The translations under genes were made by a program, and so were the position numbers. The notes beneath the pieces are model-generated. The model ran no database searches, was not told the DNA's origin, and was given only the letters and a program-made list of their open reading frames with translations. Below are positions 44,242-53,494 of a stretch of DNA of 64,000 bases, piece by piece. This DNA is from Rhizobium mongolense USDA 1844 (GTDB taxonomy: Bacteria > Pseudomonadota > Alphaproteobacteria > Rhizobiales > Rhizobiaceae), in contig NZ_ATTQ01000006.1 of assembly GCF_000419765.1 (NCBI RefSeq), forward strand, positions 131,976 to 195,975. The letters run 5' to 3'. Position 1 is the stretch's first letter; the number at the start of each line of letters is the position of its first letter.

Positions 44242-46424
44242 GTGATTTCCCGCGAAATAACCAGGCTCAACTCGCGGGCGCTCGAAGCAGCCGCTAGCGT
44301 ATGCGCCAAGGCCATTCGCTGCCGCCGGATCACCTGCCTCAGCTGTGGTGCCGATGGGCCGCCACCTCTACCGGAAGAGCACACAACAAATGCGCCTAAC
44401 TTCGAGGCTCGTGTCATTTGTTTCGCGACCTTGTGGTCTGAAGGACAGGTCTATGCTGTCGTCCCTGAACAGTTGGACATTCTCGATGGGGTTCGAGCGG
44501 CAATTTCGATCGCTTTTTTGCTAGCCGGTGCAATCCGCCTTGATATACCAGACTTGGCATTCAGCGTTGTCGCCGCATTTTGGACCTCCCTTTGCGACCC
44601 GTTCGGCGGAGCCCGGTCTCGCTTCCGTGTCATGGCGAAATTTGCGATCCTAGGCGCGATCGCGTTTGCCCTCTCATCCTTCGGTGCTCACTTCGGCACC
44701 GTGGCTGCTACCGCAACGCTCTTCACTCTCGTCGCATTGTGCTGTCTAGGTCGATCCTACGCGCCCGCGTTCGGACCCGGACCCGCCCAAGGTAGCTTCA
44801 TCTCCGCAATTGCAGTTGTGATCGGTGTGTCGACACCGCGTCCATTCGAGGGAGCGCTCCAACTTGGCGGTTGCTTCCTGCTCGGATCGACGGCGACAAT
44901 CCTCATATCGACCTTGATATGGCCGAACCACACCAATGCCCCGGGCAGATTGTTGCTCGTGACGATCTACAGCCGGTTGCGGACGATGCTGAGCGCGCTG
45001 ATCGATCTCGACCGATCTCCAGTTGCCGACAGCGCGGCCTGGCTGCAATATGAGACGCTGACCCGTAGGGCCGTGAGGATCGCTATTGAGCGAGGTCGCC
45101 AAATCGTTGCGCGACGTCTTTTGGGGAGCAAGCCGCACGGTCACGCGGTTGACGTAGCCTCGAGGTTACTAGGTAATCTGATCGCTCTCGGGCACCTACG
45201 CAGGTCAGGCGGGGTGTTCAGCGAAGATAATGTCACATTACTTCGCGATTTAGACGAGCTGTTGCGGGAAGTGATCGATTGCTTGGACTCAGGAGCCATG
45301 ACCTCGGCTCGAATCAACGAAGACGCAAGGTCTCTCCACCGCGCGGCCGAAGACCAAAACAGGGCTTTCGGCAGGTGCATAGAGGGCGCGGCCATCGCAC
45401 TGATGTCTCTGGGCGGAACAACAAGCCCGGAACAACGGCAAGATGTTTTATCCACGGGCCTATTAGCGACGATCTTCGAGAGGCCTGCGATGCCGTCTGT
45501 TGTGTGGCATCAAGCGTTGCGGGTGGCCACAGCTGTGACCGCTTGCCATCTCGTGGAGGGGTGGCTTGGAGTGACCTTGTCATACTGGGGAACGATTGCG
45601 ACTTTGGTCGTGATGCAGCCGGCTTTGGGGAACACCTGGGCCCGGGTGTTGGAGCGAGCAACAGGCACTCTCCTCGGCGGGTTGGTCGCCGCGGGGTTGC
45701 TCATGAACAGCCCTGGCGACGTTGCGATGGCTCTAACGATCGTTCCGCTCGCGGCCGCGGTCATTGCCTTACGCACGGTGAATTACGCGCTATTCACGAT
45801 CTTCCTGACGCCGATGTTCATGTTGCTCTCTGACCTCATCAGACCCGCAGACGATCTGATCTTTTTAAGAGCGGTGAACGAGAGTCTTGGTGCTCTCTTC
45901 GGTGTGGTTGCGAGCATATTGATATTCCCGACCAACGATCGTGTCGCGATTTCCGATACTCTCCGGACAGCCGTATCCGCAAACCTGTCATTTGCGTCCA
46001 GCGTGCGAAGGTCGCGCCACGGGCCGCATTCGGCGGAGATTGCGAAGCACAGGCGGACGCGGGTGTCGGCAGCTCCAGGGCTGAGGTTGCGGCGATGGGA
46101 CTAAGTCTCGGCAACGGTGCCATAGCCAGCTCAGATGCTCTGAATAGTGTTCTCCTGGCGCTGAGAAATGTATGCGGAGCGTCTACAGTCTTCGAAACTC
46201 TCGGAGACCACGATCCTCAGGTCGATACACAGCGAGCCGACTACTACGAAGCCATGTCATCGGTTCTCGAGATGCAGCTCAGGACTTGGACATTGGGGGA
46301 TCTACCCATGCCGTTCCCAAAGTCCGGCGACGAATTGGACCAGGCCGTTGCTGATCTTGCATTGACGGTGCAAGCCTTCATCAGGGCATACGGCCGTGGT
46401 GGGAGGGGCTACGGCGGGCAATAG
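44242..46424 (+). CDS. FUSC-family inner-membrane exporter (aromatic acid or fusaric acid type), probable 3' frameshift
   Basis: The main frame runs 44,242-46,104 (620 residues). It shows two blocks of membrane helices, one from GVRAAISIAFLLAGAIRL to VAALCCLGRSYAP-like sequence and one from VATAVTACHLVEGWLGVTLS to IPLAAAVIALRTVNYALF-like sequence, separated by a ~200-residue cytoplasmic stretch, as in YccS/AaeB proteins. The family's usual C-terminal segment (SLGNGAIASSDALNSVLLAL) lies in the next frame up to 46,424, so an indel near 46,050-46,090 is likely; alternatively 46,095-46,424 is a short overlapping gene. Such proteins export fusaric or hydroxybenzoic acids. It follows the STAND regulator almost without gap. 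The true start may lie later than the GTG used. Confidence 0.75.
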
Positions 46425-46543
46425 TGAGAGGAGCGGGTTTCCCTCGGCTTTCTCGCCGTTTGACACCATTTCACTGACTTCAACGGTTTGTCATGAGGAA
46501 ACACGCGTAAAGTTAACGTGTCGAAACGCGAGAGGAAATGTCA

Positions 46544-47305
46544 ATGATGATTTCTACATCAAGGCGAGCAACGAGTTGCGCTCGGGATGACGATCTTCAT
46601 AATGTGGGGTGCGTTGCAGTCATCGAGGATGATCCCGACACTCGCATGCTGGTATCGAGCCTGATCGAGAACGTTGGGTTTCCGGTCGTGACTTTCGTCG
46701 GAGCCTCCGAGTTTCTCTCATCTCCACTTACCGTCGAACCCAGCTGTATTTTGCTGGACGTAAGGCTGCAGGGGATGAGTGGCCTTGATCTTCAGCAGCG
46801 CCTGTCGCATCGAGGCTCGCAGTCCCAGATCGTGTTCATGACCGGCTTCGCAGATGTGAACATGAGCGTGCGCGCGATGAAGGCCGGCGCATTCGACTTT
46901 ATCCAGAAACCTTTCCGGGAGCAGGAAGTCCTCGACGCCGTTTGCGCCGCTGATCTGGCGTATAGGCAGCGTGCCAGCATCAATCGTTCCAAGGCTGCGA
47001 TTGACCGGCGTTTTCATTCCTTGACGTCACGAGAGCGCGAGGTCTTGGAAGGCGTTGTCGACGGACTGTTGAACAAGCAGATCGCCGCCCTCCTTGGAAT
47101 CACCGAAATCACCGTGAAAGTGCATCGTGCAAAATTGATGAAAAAGATGCAGGCGAGGACCTTGGCAGAGTTGGTAAAGGACGTCTCGCTGCACCTTTCC
47201 TTCGAACGGTCCCAAACTCTTGCGAACGCGGACGACAGCGCCTTCAAGGACACCCGGGAGCGAACAACCGACGCTCGGAGCCTCTTGATGCCGATCTTTG
47301 CCTGA
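46544..47305 (+). CDS. FixJ/NarL-type response regulator
   Basis: 253 residues. Receiver domain (~25-140) with acidic pocket in VAVIEDDPDT, the phosphoacceptor in CILLDVRLQGMSG and the Lys in FIQKPFRE; this layout (LDVRLQGMSGLDLQ, AFDFIQKPF) is the FixJ/TodT/StyR group. A LuxR-type helix-turn-helix follows (~160-225: LTSREREVLEGVVDGLLNKQ, ITVKVHRAKLMKKM). I choose the ATG at 46,544 because AGAGGAA lies 6 bases upstream, too close to the ATG at 46,538. No sensor kinase gene is in the window, so it is an orphan. Its C-terminus extends ~35 residues past the DNA-binding domain. Confidence 0.92.
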   Translation: MMISTSRRATSCARDDDLHNVGCVAVIEDDPDTRMLVSSLIENVGFPVVTFVGASEFLSSPLTVEPSCILLDVRLQGMSGLDLQQRLSHRGSQSQIVFMTGFADVNMSVRAMKAGAFDFIQKPFREQEVLDAVCAADLAYRQRASINRSKAAIDRRFHSLTSREREVLEGVVDGLLNKQIAALLGITEITVKVHRAKLMKKMQARTLAELVKDVSLHLSFERSQTLANADDSAFKDTRERTTDARSLLMPIFA

Positions 47306-47566
47306 ATGCGGCATTGTCGCGATAGAACGCCTCCCAAACCAGCTGATCCGATGTCGTTTCAATCAGGGCCGGTTGCATGAGGTCATCGTTACTGCGCGTC
47401 CGCGCGGTTGGGCCAAGCCATGACTATACCCCGGTATAAGGCCTGCAAGCCTCTCGTTGCACTCGAGTATAGTGTATTTAAACCATCGAAAGTTTCTCTG
47501 CGGGCGTTCCAGCGGGTAAACTTGCGCTGGTTCTCTTGAGCTTCCTCCCCATCAAAGGATAACGCC

Positions 47567-48085
47567 ATGGACAGAAAAGTAGCGCATCAACACCGAAGCC
47601 TTCCGCTTTCAAGGCCGACGGACCTGGGGGAGGACGCAACCCGTGATATCGCGGCAGCGCTCACGGCTCTGTTGGCGGACGTTTTCGCACTCTACCTCAA
47701 GACCAAGAACTTTCATTGGCACGTGTCCGGACCGCATTTTCGCGACTATCACTTGATGCTTGATGAGCAAGGAGCCCAGATTTTCGCGATGACGGATGAT
47801 ATCGCCGAGCGTGCTCGAAAGGTTGGCGGGCCGACGCTGAAATCGATAGGTCATATCTCGCGACTTCAAAGGATCCTCGATAACGACGCGGATTTCGTGA
47901 CGCCAAGAGACATGTTGTCCGAGCTTCGTGACGACAACAAGCTGCTTGTCGGTACCTTACGTCAGCTACATGAGCTGACCTCTTCACATGATGACCATGC
48001 GACAACGAGCCTCACCGAGAACTGGATCGACGAGGCGGAAGGCAGGCTGTGGTTCCTGTTCGAGGCAACGCGTCTCGAGCGGTAG
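47567..48085 (+). CDS. dps: Dps-family DNA starvation / ferritin-like protein
   Basis: 172 residues. The ferroxidase-site pattern KNFHWHVSGPHFRDYHLML, followed by DEQ, is seen at ~45-68, with the second partner residues in DDIAERARKVGG. Dps forms dodecamers that oxidise iron with peroxide and coat DNA in stationary phase or oxidative stress. An AAAGGATAACGCC ribosome-binding site precedes the ATG. A G+C-rich hairpin lies 47 bp after the stop. No Fur or OxyR site was recognised upstream. Confidence 0.93.
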   Translation: MDRKVAHQHRSLPLSRPTDLGEDATRDIAAALTALLADVFALYLKTKNFHWHVSGPHFRDYHLMLDEQGAQIFAMTDDIAERARKVGGPTLKSIGHISRLQRILDNDADFVTPRDMLSELRDDNKLLVGTLRQLHELTSSHDDHATTSLTENWIDEAEGRLWFLFEATRLER

Positions 48086-48131
48086 CTCCTCGAGAGAGGT
48101 GGCTGGATCCGTTGCGATGAACTAGAAAGGC

Positions 48132-48156
48132 GAGCCGCCCCGGCGGGGGGCGGCTC
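48132..48156 (+). terminator. intrinsic terminator after dps
   Basis: A 10-bp perfect stem GAGCCGCCCC / GGGGCGGCTC with a 5-nt loop, followed by a weak TCTCTT. Placed 47 bp after dps. Confidence 0.7.
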
Positions 48157-48618
48157 TCTTGGACCGTATCGCAGGCGGCGGAGGAGGGGAGACCAGCAAG
48201 CCTTGGTCCTCGGTCGCCTCGGGAGGAGGTGGTGACGGACATGATGCAACCCCAATATTAGAAAGAACATAATTGAGCCGAGGTATAGGTTTGGTTACCC
48301 GGTCGGCTGACCTGCGCAGTGCTCTCCTCTGGCGTTCCGCGAGGACGGAAACGCATTTCTTGGCATCGAACTGACGGCAGCGTCACTTCCGCTTTGGTTT
48401 GAATCTTCGCTGGTCGCGGTGGCCAGAACCAGGGTCGAGTCCGTCTTGGCGGTCTCGGAGACAAACGGATGCGAACCGCTATCCACAGATGCCGAGGGCG
48501 ATGGCGGCAAAGGCGAACGTAGGAAACATTAGCATGCAATTTCTCCATCGTTGAAGTACTCATCGATGATCGCGCATCCTCGCAAAATTCGAAATTCTCC
48601 GAGTTCGCACGCTAAGCT
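48157..48618. other. intergenic region after dps
   Basis: No gene of ordinary length is supported. An 18-codon minus-strand frame at 48,479-48,535 with a GGAG ribosome-binding site is discussed among the findings. Confidence 0.3.
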
Positions 48619-49527
48619 TCACGTCTGGAGGGTGCGAGCGTTGAAGCCAGCCAAAAATTGGCCGATCAGGGACGCGACCTGAGGGAGGCATTCCTCGAGC
48701 GCGAAGTGTCCAGTCTCGAGAAATTGTAGGTGAGCATTGGGGAGATCGTCCAGGTATGCCTGTGCTCCTGCCGGTGTGAAGAAGGGGTCGTTCTTACCCC
48801 AGACGATCAGTGCGGGCGGCACGTTGGCTCTCAGCCATTCCTGCCATTGCGGGTAAAGGGGCAGGTTGCTCTTGTAGTCGAGAAGCAGGTCAAGTTGTGG
48901 CTGCTTGCGACCCGGCTGCTCGATGTAGTGCAAATCGAGATCGTAATTGTCCGGCATTATACGTTCCGGCCGCGATGTTCCCGTGAGGTACTGGAAGCGA
49001 ACTCCCTCTGCTGTGAGCAGCCCTGATAGTTCGGCGGTGACTGCGGGATCCTCTGGTCGAGCCGACATTAGCCTCTTTGCTGCCTCCGACAATCCGGCGT
49101 CGTAACAGTTTCCGTTTTGAATGATCAGGCCGGCTATGAGTTCCGGCCTTCTGGTTGCGATCCTCATCCCCACTGGGGCACCAAAGTCGAAAATGTAGAG
49201 GATCACCCTGGTTAGGCCAAGGGTATCTATAAAAGCCTCGATGGCACGTGAAAGGTTGTCGAATGAATATTCAAATGTTCCTCCCTCCTTATTGCTGACA
49301 GGAGCGGTACTTTGACCGAACCCGGGATAATCGGGAGCGATCATGCGGAAGCTTCCTCCAAGTCGCTCCATAAGTGCTCTGTATTGATGCGACGTTGAAG
49401 GAAACCCGTGCAGTAGCAAAATGGGAGGAGAAGTCGATGCCGCATCTTTCGGATGCGTCTCGCGATAGAAGATCTCCGTGTCTTCGACGGCGAGCCGGCG
49501 GTAGGTCATTTCGTAATAGCTCGTCAT
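48619..49527 (-). CDS. alpha/beta hydrolase (haloalkane dehalogenase/epoxide hydrolase-like)
   Basis: 302 residues. Oxyanion-hole motif LLLHGFPSTS, nucleophile elbow YIFDFGAPVG with Asp as likely nucleophile, and the acid and His in GKNDPFF and ETGHFALEE. This is the dehalogenase/epoxide-hydrolase-like class; substrate unknown. The ATG at 49,527 has GGGAGAAGG upstream, whose bases overlap an in-frame ATG five codons earlier. No signal peptide. A second member with a signal peptide is encoded at 52.4 kb; the two share the FGAPVG/YGAPVG elbow and the final LxxGHFALE motif. Confidence 0.88.
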   Translation of the reverse strand: MTSYYEMTYRRLAVEDTEIFYRETHPKDAASTSPPILLLHGFPSTSHQYRALMERLGGSFRMIAPDYPGFGQSTAPVSNKEGGTFEYSFDNLSRAIEAFIDTLGLTRVILYIFDFGAPVGMRIATRRPELIAGLIIQNGNCYDAGLSEAAKRLMSARPEDPAVTAELSGLLTAEGVRFQYLTGTSRPERIMPDNYDLDLHYIEQPGRKQPQLDLLLDYKSNLPLYPQWQEWLRANVPPALIVWGKNDPFFTPAGAQAYLDDLPNAHLQFLETGHFALEECLPQVASLIGQFLAGFNARTLQT

Positions 49528-49547
49528 CGCGCCTTCTCCCATCCACT

Positions 49548-50300
49548 TTACTTTGCCGCCTGAATTATCAGATCCGATACTTCCTCGGCATGCGATAGCA
49601 TCGCGACATGGCTTGAAGGTATTTCGATCGCCTTGGCGTTGGCCGCCTTAGCCTGATCCTTCTCGAGCTGTGGCGGGATGATCTGGTCTTTGGTTGCCAC
49701 TACCATGAAAGTCGGTTTCTCGCGCCACGCCGCTTCCGAGACCTTTGCGCTAAGGCATCTGACGTGGAACGGACCCTGCGTCGCAGCTACAACCGCTTTA
49801 GATTCAGGGTCGAGATCAGCTGCGAAGTACTTCTTGATGCCTTGGTCGCTGATCCTCAAGAAGCCGTCGTCGTCCTTCACGTATTCCTTGCGGCTTTCCA
49901 GCTGGGGATATTTTGACGTAACGTCCTCTAACGACTGCCCTTTATCGGGCGCGTAGGCCGCCACATAGACTAGAGACTTCACCTTCGGATCAGTTCCAGC
50001 TTCCGTTATGACAACGCCTGCCCACGAGTGGCCGACGAGAACTACAGGGCCTTCGGCGTTCTTGATCGCGCGCTTGGTAGCGATGACATCGTTTTCAAGC
50101 GAGTCCAGAGAATTTTGTACGGCTATTACTTTGAGGCCAGCCTTCTCCAGGCGCGGAATTACCTTTTGCCACGATGTCCCGTCGGCGAAAGCGCCGTGGA
50201 CAAGTACGACTGTTTTTGCAGCCCCATCCGCGGACCAGGCCGCGGTCGATAACGCCAAACTTGAAAGCAGAAGTGCTGCGGTCGACAAAATCGTCATCAT
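49548..50300 (-). CDS. secreted alpha/beta hydrolase (esterase-like)
   Basis: 250 residues with a signal peptide (ending STAAWSADG), so periplasmic. VVLVHGAFADGTSWQ is the oxyanion motif and VLVGHSWAGVVI contains the nucleophile Ser; the catalytic His is probably in IPSSHVAML. Resembles the HNL/methylesterase-like alpha/beta hydrolases common in rhizobia. Substrate unknown. It ends 20 bp before the downstream cytoplasmic hydrolase starts on the same strand, suggesting one transcript. Confidence 0.88.
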   Translation of the reverse strand: MMTILSTAALLLSSLALSTAAWSADGAAKTVVLVHGAFADGTSWQKVIPRLEKAGLKVIAVQNSLDSLENDVIATKRAIKNAEGPVVLVGHSWAGVVITEAGTDPKVKSLVYVAAYAPDKGQSLEDVTSKYPQLESRKEYVKDDDGFLRISDQGIKKYFAADLDPESKAVVAATQGPFHVRCLSAKVSEAAWREKPTFMVVATKDQIIPPQLEKDQAKAANAKAIEIPSSHVAMLSHAEEVSDLIIQAAK

Positions 50301-50517
50301 CTGAAGTCTCCTTTTTGCCGATTTTCGGCGTGAAAACTCGATCGATTGTTTGACTTTCCCGTTGCATCCGGGCGGCGTCGATGAGAGGCCGCCTAGTGGG
50401 AAAGTGGCAGCATTGGCCGTCGATCGTTATTTTTGCGTGGGATGCTCTCCCACGACATCCAGGCTAGAACACACGAGGTCACGCATCTCGTTAAATCCTG
50501 CTAAAGCACGGGAATTC

Positions 50518-51984
50518 CTAGAGATGGAAGAGCCTAAGGATCCGCATCCTCAGGTCGGGGGCTGTCGTGGAAGCGCGGTCACTGCAGGCTTGGTGAAGCG
50601 CGTCCTCCGCCTTTGTGCGCGTAAGCAGCAAAGCTGCGAGGTCCTCAGCGATGGCGGGGCGTTCTCTAAGTATCTCTGCAATCTTGCCTTTGCTTATCTG
50701 ATATAGCGTCACATCCGTAAGGCATATGGTATCGGCCACTTCCTTACTACCCAGCAAAACGCCTCTTTCTCCAAGAACGTCTCCAGGCGAGAGCCTTGCG
50801 AACTCAATCCTTCCGTCATCAACACCGTCTTCGACAATCGCGACGCCACGTGCCAACATCATAAGTGCGCTAGTCGTCGAGTCTTTCCTAGCGATTACCG
50901 CTCCTTGCTTCATCACCACGCGCTCGGCGGAAGAGGCCAGTGCGTTCGCTTCGTCGTTCGTGAGATTGGCGAAAATCGGTGCCAAGCTGATGAGGCTCTT
51001 AACAAAATCAGGTTTTCCAGCACCCGCCGCCGTTTTTTCCGCGGGAGGATCTGAAGCAAGTGGCAAGCTGGCAGCGAAGGTGTGGCGATAAATCAGGTCG
51101 AATATTTCGTTCCTCGCCTTCGCAACAGATAACAAGGTGGGTACACGGAATGAAAGTTCCACTTCGATGCAGTCTCGACTCATACCCGTTATCGAGACCG
51201 ATGGGCTTGGCGATCTCAATATCTCCCTGCTACCAAGCAGCACCTGATGCATCGTGTCTTCGATGGCTTTGGGTGGCACACTCGCTTGCATCTTAACAGT
51301 CAGGCTGGCTCCATGTGAGATGTCTGGCACACTCAGATTTGTTATGCGGCTCTTCGCTAAGATGCTGTTGGGGACAACAACGAGGTCGCCAGTTTTGTTG
51401 AGAAACTGTGTGGACCGCCAGTTGGTCTCCACGACCTTGCCCTGAACGTCATCGTCCAGAACGACCCAGTCCCCCACAGAAAGGAGCCTGTTGAGGTTGA
51501 GCGCGATGCCCGAGAACACGTCGTTTAAAGTGCTTTGAAGGGCAAGGCCGAGTACGATGGCGAAGACGCCGGATGTCGCAATTATTGTTCCGACCGGCAG
51601 GCTGAACACATAGGCTATGATGCATAACGCTGCGCTTACGTAGATAATTGCTACGACGAGATCTTGAAGAAGTCTGCCTTCGCGAGGCTTGTGTTCAAGA
51701 ATTAGAAAGACGCGCGCGCAATTCGCTAAAACCATTGCACCCGCCAGCCACCATATGGTCTTGAGGCTCCCGTGCACGAAGCGCAACGTTACCGCAGACC
51801 CCAGGTCTTCCACAGAGTAGGGCGGTATGCCGTTCCAAAGCAGTAAGGCAGTCAGTGCCAAGAAAAACACGCAGTCGATGATCAATCGACGGGTTCCAGG
51901 AGCAGGAGACACTATATGGGCGGCTGCTCTGGCTCCGAACAGTATAGCGAACTGTATCCACAAATCGGTCAGAACGGATGGCAT
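50518..51984 (-). CDS. MscS-type channel with C-terminal cyclic-nucleotide-binding domain
   Basis: 488 residues (start at 51,984 with GGGAGA 6 bases upstream; an ATG ten codons earlier is less likely). Four to five membrane helices lead into the MscS pore region (TSGVFAIVLGLALQSTLNDV) and beta domain (VGDWVVLDDDVQGKV, VVPNSILAKSRITNLS). The C-terminal ~130 residues are a CRP-like cyclic-nucleotide-binding domain (SPGDVLGERGVLLG). In an ungapped reading the phosphate-contacting Arg of CRP corresponds to Val, so binding of cAMP is doubtful. Related bCNG channels are known; their roles are unclear. Confidence 0.9.
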   Translation of the reverse strand: MPSVLTDLWIQFAILFGARAAAHIVSPAPGTRRLIIDCVFFLALTALLLWNGIPPYSVEDLGSAVTLRFVHGSLKTIWWLAGAMVLANCARVFLILEHKPREGRLLQDLVVAIIYVSAALCIIAYVFSLPVGTIIATSGVFAIVLGLALQSTLNDVFSGIALNLNRLLSVGDWVVLDDDVQGKVVETNWRSTQFLNKTGDLVVVPNSILAKSRITNLSVPDISHGASLTVKMQASVPPKAIEDTMHQVLLGSREILRSPSPSVSITGMSRDCIEVELSFRVPTLLSVAKARNEIFDLIYRHTFAASLPLASDPPAEKTAAGAGKPDFVKSLISLAPIFANLTNDEANALASSAERVVMKQGAVIARKDSTTSALMMLARGVAIVEDGVDDGRIEFARLSPGDVLGERGVLLGSKEVADTICLTDVTLYQISKGKIAEILRERPAIAEDLAALLLTRTKAEDALHQACSDRASTTAPDLRMRILRLFHL

Positions 51985-52014
51985 TCGCGTCTCCCGGCCG
52001 TTGCTTGGCGGCAC

Positions 52015-52418
52015 GTTCCGCCATCGCGGGCTTTCGACTTAATCGAGCAATACGACAGAAGTGGCCGCAACGCAGGTGAAATGATGTAAACATGCGTGAA
52101 ACGCGGCGGCTGCGCGCGAGTGGGGATAGCAACATTCTCACGATTTGACGGTGTTCAACACCCCGTTTTTGGCCCGCCCTGTTACTTGGCTAGCTCAACG
52201 TCGCTGTAACTGCGGTTTGACTGTCGCAGTCCAGTTGCCGCGCCTGGGCGTCTTCGCCGGACCAACGCTCCATCCAGCGCCAGCGATGTTACGCCCTAGG
52301 TCAATCGCGATGCTCGTTTCCCTGGGATTTACGACGATTAACTCGTTCGGGGTTCTGCGGTCAGGCAATATCCAGCAACGAAATGAGCACTGTCCGATCG
52401 TAAGAAGGGAGAACGTGC
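52015..52418. other. intergenic region between channel and hydrolase genes
   Basis: A divergent promoter region of about 400 bases. Only motif-free frames are seen. Confidence 0.35.
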
Positions 52419-53393
52419 ATGCGCCGTTTTGTCTTAGCCTTGCTGCTAGCTATCGTCTCCGCGGCACCTATTGCGCGGACTGCGAATGCCAGTGCGCCGA
52501 CCGCCCCAGAGATGCACGCTACGGTCGTCACCGTGCACTATCGGTCAGCCAAGATCCAGGGCTTGAACGTCTTCTATCGGGAGGCTGGACCGGCGGACGC
52601 TCCCGTCGTGCTCTTGCTTCACGGGTTCCCAACCTCTTCACACATGTTCCGAAATCTCATTCCCCAACTGGCGGATCGATACCACGTTATCGCCCCCGAT
52701 TTTCCCGGTTTTGGGCATTCCGACGCTCCGGATCACAAGGATTTCAAATACGGCTTTGGGGCGTATGCAGACATCGTCGACGAGCTGGTGTCCGGTATCG
52801 GTGTCCAGAGCTACGCGATGTACGTGATGGATTACGGCGCACCTGTCGGTTACAGGCTTGCACTGAAACACCCCGATCGTGTCACCGCGTTGATTATCCA
52901 AAATGGAAACGCCTACGATGAGGGTCTGCGAGAACTCTGGGAGCCGATAAAGGCTTATTGGGCGGACGGATCGAGCATACACCGGGACGCGCTATCTGGC
53001 CTGGTGACCCTCGAGGCGACCAAGTTCCTATATACCGACGGAGTGTCGGACGTCAGCCGCATAAGTCCTGACAACTGGGTCCAGGACCAAGCGCTCCTGG
53101 ATCGGCCCGGTAACAAAGATATACAAATGGATCTCTTCTATGACCACCGTACCAACGTGCCGCTCTATCCAGCATTCCAGAAATACTTCCGCGACCATCA
53201 GCCGCCGACGCTAATCGTCTGGGGAAAGAACGATAAGGTTTTCCCTGAGGAAGGAGCGCGTGCCTACCTTCGGGATCTGCCACAGGCCGAAATCCACTTG
53301 CTCGATTCCGGACACTTCGCGCTCGAAGACAAGTTGGATGAAATGGTTCCGTTAATTCGCGGCTTCCTGGATCGTAAATTGGCCAAACTCTAG
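52419..53393 (+). CDS. secreted alpha/beta hydrolase (epoxide hydrolase/dehalogenase-like)
   Basis: 324 residues with a signal peptide (ending ARTANASAPT), so periplasmic. Oxyanion motif LLLHGFPTSSHMF, nucleophile elbow YVMDYGAPVG, acid in GKNDKVFP, His in LDSGHFALED. It is a paralogue of the cytoplasmic enzyme at 48.6 kb. The ribosome-binding site GAAGGGAGAACGTGC precedes the ATG. A DJ-1-like gene follows ~100 bp downstream on the same strand, as often found near such hydrolases in rhizobial accessory DNA. Confidence 0.88.
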   Translation: MRRFVLALLLAIVSAAPIARTANASAPTAPEMHATVVTVHYRSAKIQGLNVFYREAGPADAPVVLLLHGFPTSSHMFRNLIPQLADRYHVIAPDFPGFGHSDAPDHKDFKYGFGAYADIVDELVSGIGVQSYAMYVMDYGAPVGYRLALKHPDRVTALIIQNGNAYDEGLRELWEPIKAYWADGSSIHRDALSGLVTLEATKFLYTDGVSDVSRISPDNWVQDQALLDRPGNKDIQMDLFYDHRTNVPLYPAFQKYFRDHQPPTLIVWGKNDKVFPEEGARAYLRDLPQAEIHLLDSGHFALEDKLDEMVPLIRGFLDRKLAKL

Positions 53394-53494
53394 ACGCCGC
53401 TCCACCGAGCCGGCCGTGACACTTTAAGTACGCGGGTGGCGTCCGCCAACGAGCAAGATTCCCGTATGCCAAGTATAAACAAACGGAGAAGCAA

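Noticed and set aside
52145..52921. 258-codon frame overlapping the secreted hydrolase
   Set aside because: Shadow of the hydrolase, whose frame carries a signal peptide and catalytic motifs.
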